From Rhyzopertha dominica (lineage: Eukaryota > Arthropoda > Insecta > Coleoptera > Bostrichidae), in the NCBI GenBank assembly GCA_025024175.1, contig QCXZ01000042.1:12479501-12543500 (forward strand): DNA of 64,000 nucleotides, read 5' to 3'. The position numbers and the translations under genes were made by a program. Position 1 is the stretch's first letter, and the number at the start of each line of letters is the position of its first letter. The notes beneath the pieces were generated by a model that saw only the letters and a program-made list of their open reading frames with translations, searched no databases and had not been told where the DNA came from. Positions 1-11,330 of the stretch are shown here, piece by piece.

Positions 1-655
1 TGAACCTTTTTGTACGGTCCGTTTTCATTCGTTGAAGCTTGCAGGCCATAGATTTGTGAGAAATGTATATGACCAAGTTGTGTTTATAGTGTAATGGGAT
101 AGAATAATCTAACTTTTATTAATTATTGGGATATTGTCGTCTGAGTTTAAAAGCGGAATTGTCGTAAAACATCAAGTGAGCGATGCGGCGGAGGTAAATG
201 TAACATATTGTAACTAATAGTAGAAACGAACACTTGGTATGTTTTAAGAAATGAATATTGAGTGAAATACTCTTATATGTTTTGACCTTCTAAGCTTTTG
301 TCAGAACTAACTGAAAAAACTGATGTTTATTGTAAAAGATTGACAATTTATAGATACTTAGGTAGGGGTTAGCAACCACTTCACATCTACAATGAACAAA
401 CTTATGCTTTTTTTAAACGATATTAGGACGAAGCTTCAAATTTATATTTTATATGTCTAATTTATTTGTATTAAAATTAGTTTTAGCTATCATGTTGTCT
501 TGCTCAAGGTAAGCAATATTGCAGAACGGTTTCTATATAAAAACTGATTGTATTTTGGGCACCCTTTCAGAAGATGATTGCCAGTGTATGTATATAGTCT
601 TCCATCCTCTGGAAATCGATCGCTCTCCCAATGGTTTTATTGGAGACCGGTTCAG
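1..655. other. AT-rich non-coding stretch
   Basis: No coding signal, tRNA or recognisable repeat is seen. A CAAG|GTAAGC string near 508 resembles a donor after a weak acceptor but lacks a good pyrimidine tract. Confidence 0.5.
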
Positions 656-1573
656 CTACCATAATTTAGCATTATTAGGGTCATTCACAAACCGTTCCAT
701 TCCTCTATAGTAAATCATCGAATCGAATATAGCAGTACCATTTAGAACAGTTTTAGATATTAATTTGAATAACATGCCCCGGTCTCGCTTGTAATTGTGC
801 GGGTTCTTCTGGATTTCGATGGCTTCCTTGTACAGTCTCGCCCAGAATCTCGCTTCCCTCGACAGCATTTGTGCTTCCTCGAATTTGATGATGTGGCCAG
901 TCTCCATTCGATGTTCTGCTACAGCCGACCTATCACCTTGCCGTCTCAGGTGTCCCTCATGTGCTCCTTGATTCTCGTGCTGATGTGCCTTCCGGTTTGG
1001 CCGATGTAAACCTTGCCACAGCTGCATGGGATGCTATACACACCTTGTGTTTGTAGCTCCTCAGTCGTCGAACTATATTTCGGAAAGGCGTTAGCTATCT
1101 TTCTCGGGGCGGTGAAGATGGTGTTTATATGATGTCTTCTCAGCAGCCGTCCGATCTTATCTGTACATCCATTGACGTAGGGCAGGTATGCCGTAGCGAT
1201 GTGCTCCTCTGGTTCCTTCCTCCGTGGTTGCTTATTGATAGCCTTCTCAATCTGTGCCTTAGGATATCCGTTCTTCTGTAGTGCACTGCGTAGATGTTCT
1301 AATTCCTCTTCTAGATGGTCTGGTTCGCTGACTAGCTTCGCCCGCTGTATCAGCGTGTTGATGACTCCTTGTTTTTGGGCGGGGTGGTGGTGTGAATCTG
1401 CATGCAGGTAGCGATCCGTGTGGGTGGACTTCCTATAGACCCGATGTCCTAGCGTGCCGTCTTGTTTCCTTGTCACCATCACATCCAGGAAGGGGAGGGC
1501 GCCGTTGGTCTCCATCTTCATCGTGAAGTGTATGCCGTCTTTACCTGTTGCTGTCTCTTTGTCTGAACTTTAA
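656..1573 (-). pseudogene. Penelope-like element fragment: RT C-terminus plus GIY-YIG endonuclease (frameshifted)
   Basis: Reading leftward on the minus strand, the protein begins near the end of the reverse transcriptase with the motif LPFLDV followed by GHRVYRKSTHTDRYLH. It continues through the RT/endonuclease linker into a GIY-YIG endonuclease domain: GVYSIPCSCGKVYIGQTGR, then TRIKEH. A frameshift near 950-1020 moves the tail, with AEHRMETGH and FEEAQMLSREARFWAR, into another frame that ends at 656. Known PLEs pair an RT with a C-terminal GIY-YIG nuclease that nicks target DNA, and both ends of that arrangement are visible here. The N-terminal two thirds of the RT and the terminal repeats are missing, so this is a truncated, inactive copy. 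It directly adjoins a mariner relic upstream. Family assignment is firm; subfamily is not determined. Confidence 0.85.
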
Positions 1574-1629
1574 CGCAAAAATAAGTAAAGGTTAATAATA
1601 ATGGTTCAAAAATACTTTTAATAAAAGAA

Positions 1630-2290
1630 TGCATTTCTTTTATGCTACAGAAAAAATGAATTCCATTGACTTTCTGACAAATTTTTTTGCAAAGAATCAT
1701 TTAAAGTATTTGGAGAGATATTAGCCATTTCGTTTCTTACTTGTTTTGATAGGTCTGTTGACATGCGCTCGATTTTTTACATGCCCCCACAGGAAAAAAA
1801 TCAGGTGGGGTTAAATCAGGAGCCCTAGCTGTTCATTCAATCCCTTTCCGTCCCATCCATTTAACGGGAAATGTTTTATCCAAATATATGTGTCAAGTAC
1901 CTGACGCCCAAAATGTGATGATGCTCCGTCTTGTCGAAACTTTATAGTTTTTGCTGGTATATTTCTAGTTGATGTGGTTTAGAATGAAGAAAGGACGTAC
2001 GAGATTCCTACTAATGATGCCACAAAAAACATGAATTTTCTGAGGGCGCTGCGTACGAATCTGCTCCATCCAATGCGGATTTTTTTACCATATCCAACAT
2101 AATATTCAAAGAATTTTCTTCGTTGATAGTAATTTGCGGTCTTGCACGGTCTTTAACGCTACCAGTTTGCTGAAATCTTTGTATAAGGTTTTTGAAACCT
2201 CTAGTTTGAATGAATTTAATTAAAAGGAGTCACTACATGAGCACAGCTTCAGTCTCTGACACCATAACTAACCATCATGAGAATTTATGT
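1630..2290 (-). pseudogene. Mariner-type transposase relic (multiply broken)
   Basis: Minus-strand translation in three frames gives ordered pieces of a mariner-type transposase of the group with a helix-turn-helix N-terminus. These are NPHWMEQIRTQRPQKIHVF, then FRQDGASSHFGRQVLDTY with the second catalytic aspartate, then YLDKTFPVKWMGRKG, PDLTP and a degraded FFLWGHVKN. The pieces are in the right order and spacing but separated by frameshifts and stops, so the copy is dead. No terminal inverted repeats were found. The first catalytic aspartate region and the N-terminus are not recognisable. It lies next to the PLE fragment at 656-1573. Confidence 0.7.
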
Positions 2291-2655
2291 ACGTTTACGT
2301 TCACTTAAATATACCATTGTTAATCTAATTATTGCACATAAGTTTAATTTTTGGCTAACATCAAGTAACAGATTGTTAATAATCTTCAAAGCTAACTTAG
2401 TTTTACATTTCTGGAATTAAATTTTTTAATGTTTATTAAAAGTAGGTTTGTGAAACAAAAAATGCTCTTTTAAAACTTATCAAATTGGATCCTTCGTGCC
2501 ATCAAAAAAAGTTAGCCTTGTAATTTTTAAAATAAATGATGGTAGATAATTAAAAAGGATCTCAGATGATATAATTTAACCAAAAGAATCGAGCAGTAGT
2601 TTGTTCACATAAGCTTGATTTAATCAACACCTGCTTGTTTCATTTTAATCGTAAA
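2291..2655. other. AT-rich stretch, nothing recognised
   Basis: Low-complexity AT-rich sequence with no coding or repeat signature that I can identify. Confidence 0.5.
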
Positions 2656-2659
2656 AGCA

Positions 2660-2732
2660 TCCTCTCTGTAGTATACAATACATCAGCGCACTTCACCCGT
2701 GGGAGGTCATTGTTCGAAATCCCCTTCGCCCT
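2660..2732 (+). repeat. tRNA-like relic (tRNA pseudogene or SINE head)
   Basis: The sequence runs TCCTCTCTGTAGTATAC, then a CACTTCACCC loop-like segment, GTGGGAGGTC, and TGTTCGAAATCCCC, which resembles a T-arm/B-box. The order and spacing resemble an insect tRNA-Asp or tRNA-Glu. The anticodon stem does not pair well and the acceptor ends do not match, so it is not a functional tRNA. A GC-rich stretch follows directly. Confidence 0.3.
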
Positions 2733-3393
2733 CTCGCGAACTTTATGTATCCCGGCATCCGCCGTCATTTTTTTTTGCTTCCATCTCTGAAAATCGTTCT
2801 CTCGTTTCGCTGTGACGCCTGCCTGCGAAACTTATCCGGCCGTATAAATCACACGGGACGNCCGTAGTTTCGCCATTTGCCTACGCCCTTATTGTTTTTA
2901 NATTTATGAAACTGGAGGAATCTGTCAGCGGCTAGCGAAATCCGCCTGAATAACGCCCGAAAGTGTTTTGCTCGGGGTTGATAGATTGCAGTTTGATTAT
3001 GGCCGGGAAGTAGTTGAATTCCTTGAGGGCGGGCTGGGTTGAAGTTCCTGAAGTGAGGTGTTGACATAAACAATATCTAATTTTATTTTTGGTAGAAAAC
3101 AGTATTTCAGTTAGGTTTCGATTTCAGATCTCGTTTCAGGCTGAATTCGGTCTGCAATTACGCAATACACAGAAAAAGTTTTATATGTACTCTGTAAATA
3201 GAAATGCAATACTGCATTGATATAAAAAATTCCTTTTTGTAAATAAACTACCCCATTAAAAACCAAATTTATATTCAGCTTTCCATGAAGAGTATCTTGA
3301 ACAGTTAAAGATTGCAATGATATTTACATACTCTGCTTGCTTCTAAACATAACCAATACTAATACTCTAGCATCTTATTACATACCATATATA
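2733..3393. other. GC-rich island, then AT-rich spacer
   Basis: About 2733-3060 is GC-rich with many CpGs and two Ns, and shows no protein similarity. The rest is AT-rich up to the mariner end at 3394. Short open frames here look like chance. Confidence 0.4.
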
Positions 3394-4835
3394 CAGCGTG
3401 ATCTATAAGCTCTTTGAGAAACTTGAACACATGAGTAATGGTGATATTCTAAGCAAAAATGTAATATAAACATATGTCCTTTTTCTTTTAGTTTAGCAGT
3501 TATATGCATTTTAATTATTTACAGTTCTTTAATTTGCTTAAAACATTTTTAATTAATATCTAAATATAAATTATAAAAACTGCTCAAAATAACCACCTTC
3601 CGCTAGAATACAAGCTTCACATCTTGAAACTAAGGACCGTGTTATTCGCTGTACAGAATTTGGATCGTTTCTTATTACATGGCTTGCACTTATTATTCCT
3701 TATATTAATTGATCCCGATTGTAATCTCTACCTGATAAACTAGCTGCTTCATATGACCCCACAGATAAAAATCTAAGGGAATCAAATCCGGCAATCGTGG
3801 CGGGCAAGCTACTGGACCTCCATTACCAATACAATTATTTGGAAATTATTATTTATTTAAGGCAGTTACTTCTCTGCCTCTATGTGGTGGTGCGCCGTCA
3901 TGCTTGTACCACCTAATAGCGATCATATTAAGTGGTACTTAAAGATAAAGATTATGCTCCAAAAGTTGTCTGTACAACTCTTCATTTAAGCCATCATTTA
4001 TGATCTGTATAGGCAGCAAGATATTATTGAAAATGCCACCCCAAACATTTACAGTAAAACGTCGCTGAAATCGCCTGAGTCTAATGGCATGGGGATTTTG
4101 CAAAGACCATACATGTTCATTATGGAAGTTTGTTATGCCATCCCTAGTAAAGCATGATTCATCTGACCAAAGAACAAGTGAAATATAATTAGGATTACGT
4201 GCATTTTGCTGAAGAATCCACTGGCAAAATTCTGATCTCTGCTGCTTATCTTCAAGATGTAGTGCCTGTACACTTTGACGATGATATGGATGTAAGACCT
4301 GTTTATTTAAGTTTCGCCAAACAAAATTGTGTAACAACTGTAATTGATTTGCTAGCCGGCGCTTACTAAGTGAAGGGTTTCCCAAAAAAAGCATCTACAA
4401 AATGTTCTTAATTTTGTACATTTATTTCATAGGGACGAGCATGTCTCGGTGCCGGATGACCAGTTTCCCTAAGTCAGCGAAATGATGCACTAAAAACTGT
4501 ACTAGCAAGTTGTTGTCGATTTCGAAATCTACGTCCATATCCTGGTGATGCACGTCGAGTATTATCATTACTTAATCCATAGGTGTCAATAATGTCTGCA
4601 TATTCCGCAGTCCAAATTTCATACATAATTGCTAACATAGAAAAACCTTTGTGATTTTGACAAATAAATATGGATTTGATTCAAACTCAACTTAGGTAAA
4701 TTCCCACATAATGATTGAAAGGTAACTGGGGAATTTCCAATTGTTTAAAATTTTTAATATAAATAATGTAAATGCTTATAATTTAGTACATATGTTCTTA
4801 TAACATTTTTTACCTAACATATCATCATCACCCTG
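3394..4835 (-). mobile_element. Complete but inactive mariner element with TA target duplication
   Basis: The left end reads TA|CAGCGTGAT and the right end, reverse-complemented, reads TA|CAGGGTGAT. Both ends are therefore flanked by TA, as expected for Tc1/mariner insertion, and the outermost 9 bases match at 8. The 1442-bp body contains one transposase pseudogene on the minus strand. Beyond the outer bases the inverted repeats are poorly conserved. The element lies just upstream of the first ratchet-point signal. Confidence 0.8.
3571..4638 (-). pseudogene. Mariner transposase pseudogene (DD41D-type spacing)
   Basis: From a start near 4638 (or 4626) the N-terminus reads MYEIWTAEYADIIDTYGLSN, then runs into a TGA before LRETGHPAPRHARP and a further stop and frameshift. 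The longest intact piece (3939-4394) has NKQVLHPYHRQSVQALHLED, the first catalytic aspartate in VLWSDESCFTRDG, and FTVNVWGGIFNN. Another break follows, then WYKHDGAPPHRG with the second aspartate, tandem stops, and PDLIPLDFYLWGHMKQLVYQ with the third. Counting across the stops gives 41 residues between the second and third aspartates. The C-terminus ends EGGYFEQFL. At least four disabling lesions make it inactive. The family is clear; activity is excluded. Confidence 0.85.
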
Positions 4836-4959
4836 TATAAATATCAAAGACGTTTTAGAAATAGCAAAAGAAGTGTATACAACAAAGTAGTATATGTATT
4901 TTTTCCATTTACAGCTTCTGTGCTTAATTAGTTTTTTTATGTAGTCATCACCTCTTGAT
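4836..4959. other. Short AT-rich spacer
   Basis: Nothing recognised between the mariner end and the polypyrimidine region of the ratchet point. Confidence 0.4.
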
Positions 4960-5049
4960 GTCTTTTGTTATAATAACTTACTTTTATTTTGTTACAGGTG
5001 AGTCAATTCTACTTCTAACAACTCAGAATTTGGATGTTTTTCCGTAAGT
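4960..5049 (+). promoter_or_regulatory. Candidate recursive splice site (ratchet point 1) with 46-nt RS-exon
   Basis: A branch-point-like ATAACTTAC and a T-rich tract lead into GTTACAG|GTGAGT, so a 3' splice site directly abuts a 5' splice site at 4997/4998. A second donor, CC|GTAAGT, starts at 5044 and defines a possible 46-nt exon (4998-5043). In insects this layout marks zero-length recursive splicing in long introns, where the regenerated donor is used for the next step. Forty-six is not a multiple of three, so retention would shift the reading frame. A matching site on the same strand lies at 41979. No transcript data are available. Confidence 0.65.
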
Positions 5050-5420
5050 ACCTTCGCTTTCTCTTATCGTACAATTGTTTCTAAACGAACACGATCTGAT
5101 AACGCGAAAAATAAGCGCGAGGGAATATTGAGTTAGCTATAATCCGCACGATCCGCTTTTGCGTCTGTGTCGGATTTTATTGATGGATGCTGATGTGTGT
5201 AAAGTTATGACGGATTAATACCACGGATTTTATACCGCCGTGATGTTTCCCGTGGGCCTCGTGTTTTATGCAGGCGTAACGGTTGTTCGGTGTTTTACTG
5301 GCGTGGGTTAAAAATATACCGGAAAAAACCAGGGATGCGAATTGGTAATTTAGGGGCGGAAAAGCTGTAATGTACATGTGCATTATTTTGCTATTTTCCT
5401 CATACATTCATGCGGCAGGT
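5050..5420. other. GC-rich island downstream of ratchet point 1
   Basis: This CpG-containing block directly follows the RS-exon donor and has no protein similarity in any frame. A similar block follows ratchet point 2. Confidence 0.4.
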
Positions 5421-7795
5421 CCATCTCCTTTAATTTTCGAGACGTCTATATCTGTACGATAATAAATTCGTTCTGTAATTCCTAATTTTAAAATAGCAAA
5501 TACAAAAAGGTTCAAAATTTAACGTTTATTCACTTCTTGTACTCAGAAAAGTCGGATTGGCAATAATAATTCTGTTCCTGTTTACTTAAGATGTGAAACC
5601 GGCGCCTCCACCAAAATTGACGGTGTGTATAGAAACATACTGTTGTTATTAAGCCAATTGAAATAATTTACTTTAAAGGAAACAGAAAATGGATTGAGTG
5701 TTATCTAAACAACTAAGGGTGGAAATGATAAAGGGGTATATAATAAATGAAAATATCAGGTCAGGGAGGGTCTGTGAAAAAGCGGGTTATTTCCAGTTTT
5801 ATCGTTTTTTATTTTTCATTCCTACAAAAACCAACCAATTTTAATGAAACTTGGTTAAATCATGTCTTTCTATGCCCAAAATAACTACAATTAAAGCATT
5901 TGAACCATTACGTGATCGTTCCTGTTTCTGCACTCATGCACGTTTGCTACTTTCACAGATCGTTTTGCAACTGCAAGCATCAGTATTTTGCAATCATTTA
6001 TTATCTATTTCTAGCTTTGCTTTGATGCCCTATTTCTGTTCAGTTTAGTGTTCAATACTTCAATAGTTAGTGGTAATTTCTTTAATATCTGCCTGGTAAA
6101 TGCAATCAAAAGCTCAACTTATGCAGATCGTTTTCCGCGGATAAAACAGTAGATTTTCTAAGGTAATTAGCATTACCTCTCTCGTTTTCGTACTTTTCCA
6201 TACCACCAAAAAATCATCGACACTTTACTAGTATCGAAGTATCGCCCGCCTCTCTACAGTGATTCACTAGGAATTTCTAAAGCAACAACAAATTGAATTT
6301 TCATACTACGAATTTCAGTATTTGCTTCGTTTAAAGGTCTCTTCCCTCTACACCCAAAGAAAGTGGTACGTGAGGTACATTTTTCCTATTCTTTGACAAT
6401 AAATAGAGTAAATAGGTTAAAAAGAGTAACACAATGAGGAAGAAAAAGGTGCTTATAAAAGAAACTGTACTAAAAGCTCCTAAAAGTCAGTATAGTATCT
6501 TCTTGTCCCTATTTATATTCACTTAACGCTTTTGTATTACAGAAAAGCAAACAGTTAAATTCGCACAATCCATTTTGCTCTCCCGATTTCCATGCACCTT
6601 CTTACATCAATCTCTTCCTTCTTTATATTATAAATGCGTCAGTCCGTCACAGCTGTCGTCGTTTTTTTTCCCCGTCGGTTATATATTCATTCCCCGTTGA
6701 CAAGTTGTCACAAGATACAGATTCCAGAAAACAAACAGCCCGCGGGGATCTCAGACATAGCGGGGATAAATCTCGCAAACGGATCACGTATTTACGTTGA
6801 TTTTTCGACGAACTGGATACTGCCGTGGACTGAAAGCGCGTGAACAATCTGAGGCGATGAGAGNTACATTTCGTNCGTTCTGGGACATAAGAATGCTGTA
6901 ATGAAGGTGTACCGGGTATCCTTAAATTTTAAGTGGAACCCGGCGGTCGCGTTTCAGGAAGGCCGAAAAAATAAAAAAAATTTCTTTCAGTCCAGCTCAT
7001 TTCTAGATCTATTCTACAACTCCCCTGCGATTTATCCATCTATTGCAAAAACGTCATCAAGGAAGCTACCCCACAATATATACCTTTATCTACTAATTTG
7101 ACAACAGCAAACTATCAAATCGCTCCAGGAGCCTGTTATACCGAAAGCCTTCAGTGTTTTAAAAACAGCTACCTACCTTTTCAGGATTCTCTTCACCCAG
7201 CGACGGTTTCGAATCGAATAAATCAATGCCGCACTCACAAAGTTAATTTAAAACTGCAACTACGACTTGAAGGCGCACTCTCGCATTTGTAATTCAAAAC
7301 AAAACGTACGCGTGTCTGTCTTTGCGACGGGTCTTCCCAAGCGATGCGATGAAATATGATAGGAATTCCGGGAGCGTCCCTTATCGAATAAATCAAGCAA
7401 GAAGACGTGCAAGGAACAAGGTGCGAGTCTATTAAGGACGGGAGATGTCGTGCTAGTGGATCGTGAATGGGACATAAAAATTTACCATGGCTGCAGTAAC
7501 TGCGCGGATAATATCTTCTAGCGGCTTCTTCATTCAAATTGCTTATTAACCAAACAACCGGTTCTATCACACTGGCAGGATTTGAACTGAAAAACTTTAC
7601 TTTTGTTTGTTGCTTAGGTTCGTCACAGACGTTTGATTATGGGACACTAAATATATTACTAAACGAGCTGAAATAGTGCACCCTTAACAGCAAAAGCGTT
7701 AGTTTAACATCTTTTTATGTGGAGCAAATGAAGCAGTTTGTAATTATTGACCAGGCTAGATCTTCTTGACAAAAAATACCCTTCGAATACCACAT
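5421..7795. other. Non-coding stretch, mixed composition
   Basis: Mostly AT-rich with moderately GC-rich parts at about 6600-6850 and 7260-7570, where overlapping short open frames occur on both strands. None resembles a known protein. Two Ns lie near 6865-6876. Confidence 0.45.
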
Positions 7796-7962
7796 GATGT
7801 TTTGTGATTTTTTGGTGGAAACTAATTTTAGCTCAAAAGCGACAAACAGATGTATTTTGAGCTGCAGATTCCATAAATTCATCAGAAATGAGCTAGGACT
7901 TCGGGCGGCCTAATTTACGCCACATTTAGAGCGAACCGTAGTAGCTAGCGACAAACGGATAC
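7796..7962. repeat. Spaced direct repeat, copy 1
   Basis: Begins GATGTTTTGTGATTTTTTGG and ends AGTAGCTAGCGACAAACGGATAC. It is closely similar over its full length to 8067-8228, with small indels. It encodes no protein that I recognise and carries no obvious inverted ends. Confidence 0.85.
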
Positions 7963-8066
7963 CATTCCGAAATTCAGGAGGTCCAGATTAGTAAATATGC
8001 TTGAAATTATACAAATCGGAGGTACAAAAATTTTAAGGTCCAAAAAGAACAAAGCGGTTAGCCCCT

Positions 8067-8228
8067 GATGTTTTGTGATTTTTCGGTGGAAACTAATTTT
8101 AGCTCAAAATCGACAAACAGTGTATTTTGAACTGCAGATTCCAAACATTTGATCAGGAATGAGCTAGGACGTCGGGCGGCCTAATTTAGGTCACATTTAG
8201 AGCGTAGTAGCTAGCGACCAACGGATAC
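8067..8228. repeat. Spaced direct repeat, copy 2
   Basis: Second copy of the 7796-7962 unit in the same orientation, about 104 bp downstream. Shared landmarks are GTGGAAACTAATTTTAGCTC, CGGGCGGCCTAATTTA and GTAGTAGCTAGCGAC. Confidence 0.85.
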
Positions 8229-10654
8229 AGTTGTTTACGCTTCATCAGTTAAGGGAAATTGTACTTACTTAATTTCGTATGCAATTTTATTTGGGAATAC
8301 CCTTCTCAAAAGAAATTCATCAGAATCATGGCATGAATTAGTTTTTGTAATGGTTGTCGTGAATTTTTTAGGAAGCTTTCAATTTTGGCAGTCCGTCTAC
8401 ATAATATTATATACTCTAGTGCCCTTTATTTAAGTATAGTAATGTCAGTTCTTATAAGTAACTTAATCATTTTTACATCACCAGAAATCGCCATTTAATG
8501 ATACCAAATTTTACATTTTGTTGTCTACTAAATAATTATTACTTGATAATTACTTTTATACATGTGAAGCATTTGTTTAATTTATGACGAATGTATTTTT
8601 TTGTACAAAATCGAAACATGATTGTGTATTTATTAACTGCCCTCTTATCAGTAGTATGATGTATAAACAAGCATAAAATAGACCAACATAGAAATACGAA
8701 TTCCAACTGTGGTGTACTTACATGTTTATTAGGATAAAGTAAAAGTAAGCATTCAAGAATATATAGCAATCGAACAGTAAGCCAAAATTGTATCTTTCGC
8801 CTATTTTGGCAAAGTTGTAAAATAAGAAATAAGCAATGGAATGGCGAGCTGAAAAATTGTTTGATTTTGTCTTAATAAGAAAAATGTGTAACAAAATTTA
8901 TTTTTGTCCAGTCAATATATAAAACAATACCAATGGTCAGTGTAGTTTTCGTCTANAGCACAACTTTTAATCTNNGGTTCTATATAAAAATACTATTTAG
9001 TAACTACACATAACGTCTTGAGGCATTGAATTTCGTTGAACCTTANAGCTTGTTTGCTGTGTACGTAAGTACGTGCTTTTGTTTATGTGTGTTTTCATGA
9101 GATCTGTACTGTACTGTTCGCTGTTGAGAGCAAATACTCAAGTTAATTAACGTTTTGGTAAATTTATTTTTCGGGTACTTTATTCTCCTTAAAATAAGTA
9201 TTAATGTATGTTAGGCAGCAGTAATGCTACAGTATAGAGAAGATTATAAGGGGTAAATGTCTTGTGAAGGAGAAAAATTTGCTGTTTTGTGTTAAAGCTA
9301 AATACGATTGAATGGTATATCATATTTCACAAAAAGTATGAGCAATCAAAGAATGTTTTTAATGTTGCCACAATAGCAGTCAGCGGCCTTATAACATTCG
9401 CAACGGCTTTACGATAATGTAATCTAACTACCATTGACAAAGGGGATAAGGGGATTTGCAAAAATAGTGCAAATTATCCAGTAAACCATGATCATTTTAA
9501 AAAATCAAAACCTGCATTCGATTGGACCCTCAAAACGACAAATCTGTCCGCCCTTAACCCTCTAATCTCTCCTTCTAACCACGCGACATTTATATTACGT
9601 CCTTCCACCCTCCAGAACCGAAACATTTGCAAGGCCAACCCAAACTTTTCTTTTCAATTCCGACAATTCTCGTTTATTTTCCCATTTTATATACCGATAA
9701 GGCCCCGCCGCCTAAAATTAATGGGCAATGAGCTCTCCCGACTCGCTAAAGTACGAAACATCCCCCCCACCCATCGCCGTCCCCGCTGGTAAACAAATAA
9801 ATGTGCCGGAAAAATTGCTAGTACCGCCCCGATGGCGTTAAGTTTGCCCGGAAAAGAACGTCGGCGAGTTCCGCTGTAATAATTAACGGGATTCGTTTTG
9901 TTTGTGCCGGGGAATCAATCGAAAACGAGGCGGCCAAACAAGCGTGAGACGAAAATTGCTCGTAGCGATCCTCCACTAGATGCAATGTATTGATGGGGAG
10001 TGCAGTGCAGAGAAAGTATCTGGAAATTAAAAGAAAAGGATTTTTCGACTATAATGTACATTATATACGATACATGTACAAATGCATCAAACAACGATGG
10101 CGTCAATTTTATTAAATATGTTCAGGCCAAATTTTAACTTGAAGGTGCCACAAGATTTTATACCTGACAAGAATTCAAACCATGATATTCTAACAAACAT
10201 GAAGCCCAGATAACCGTTGATCTGAATCAGCTGATTTCAAAAGAAGAACTGAGTATTTTAAAGTTAGGGTAATACTATTCTGACTTTGAACTTATAAAGT
10301 TGAAAAAGAGGTTTTTTGCTCATCTGCAAATAAAACACAATTCATTTCAAAAGCTGCAAATGTAATTAAAAAATGCTTTATTAGTAAAATGTTGTTCTAA
10401 GAATATTAGAGTAAAGCCCCTTTTTATAAAAAAACAACGAGTTGCTAACATCCCTTAAATATAGTATCCTCAAAATCGGTCCACCTTATGTCGACTTGTC
10501 TGTTGTCTTTCACAACTTTTGTTGATGTTCGAGGTCGTGTTCCAAACTTTATTTGTTATATACATGGAATTGTTGCGTAAATGATTCTATCCCACCGTCC
10601 AACGACATTTGCTAGCTTGCCATTGGATGTATGTTTTAAACCCATTAATGGCAA
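8229..10654. other. AT-rich non-coding stretch with a GC-rich island at about 9540-9960
   Basis: No coding signal. The island at 9540-9960 contains GCCCCGCCGCC and several homeodomain-like AT words such as TAATTAAC. It is a candidate conserved non-coding block, not a gene. Ns occur at 8956, 8974-8975 and 9045. Confidence 0.4.
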
Positions 10655-10745
10655 CTGTTGTGCAGTTAGAAAATATGGGGAGATATTTTTCCAGTAAAAA
10701 TATCCGTTGTACCCACAACACAATTATAATCATGGCAAAATAATC
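10655..10745 (+). repeat. SINE body fragment (truncated, no tRNA head)
   Basis: GATATTTTTCCAGTAAAAAT followed by CCGTTGTACCCACAACACAAT matches the region just 3' of the tRNA-like head of the SINE at 11173 (TCGTTGCATCCACAACACAAT). The tRNA-like part is absent, so the copy is truncated at its 5' end. Confidence 0.6.
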
Positions 10746-11172
10746 TATCTATTAATTCAAACTCCTGAGATAATATGTATTCACTCCTGTACCAGTCCAA
10801 GTAAAGTTCAATACAGTGTTTGAACAATTTTTTGAAGCTGAATAATAAAGACACTCCTTGCATGCTTGATGTCTTTGTTCTCATTTTCCTTAGACTAAAA
10901 CAGGAGATAGAAATGTAAATGCAACTAGTGTCTCGATTGTAAGAAATCCAATAAATGATAACGCCCCATTATCAACCATTTGCAACTTCCTCCCCTATTA
11001 AAACAAAATCTTAAACGGTTTTCAACTGTACATTACATATAATAATAACATTGGGTCAAAAAATAGGTTCCCATTAATGAGATTCAAAACATGAATCTAA
11101 TGGCAAACTAGCTAATGGTGATGGATAATAGGGCAGAATCTTTGACGTAATAATTGTACAATTATATAACAG
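10746..11172. other. AT-rich spacer, nothing recognised
   Basis: No coding or repeat signature seen between the two SINE copies. Confidence 0.45.
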
Positions 11173-11330
11173 GCACCTGAATCCTCATAGCGCAATTGGT
11201 ACCGTGCCTGGGGCTAAATAAAGTGGCTTGGGTTCGAGTCCCGGTGAGAGCAGAAAATTTTTCAGCACAAAAAATGGTCGTTGCATCCACAACACAATCA
11301 TATAAAACTGTACCTTCAAATCTTGTTACT
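11173..11330 (+). repeat. tRNA-derived SINE with A and B boxes
   Basis: CCTCATAGCGCAATTGGTA (A box within 11188-11200) and GGTTCGAGTCCCGGTGAGAG (B box about 11231-11241) match the internal RNA polymerase III promoter of a tRNA. An AT-rich body with CATCCACAACACAATCATA follows. The same arrangement in reverse orientation is at about 29520-29850, and the body alone is at 10655. The head resembles tRNA-Met or Ile types but is not a foldable tRNA, so a SINE is the best reading. Confidence 0.7.
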
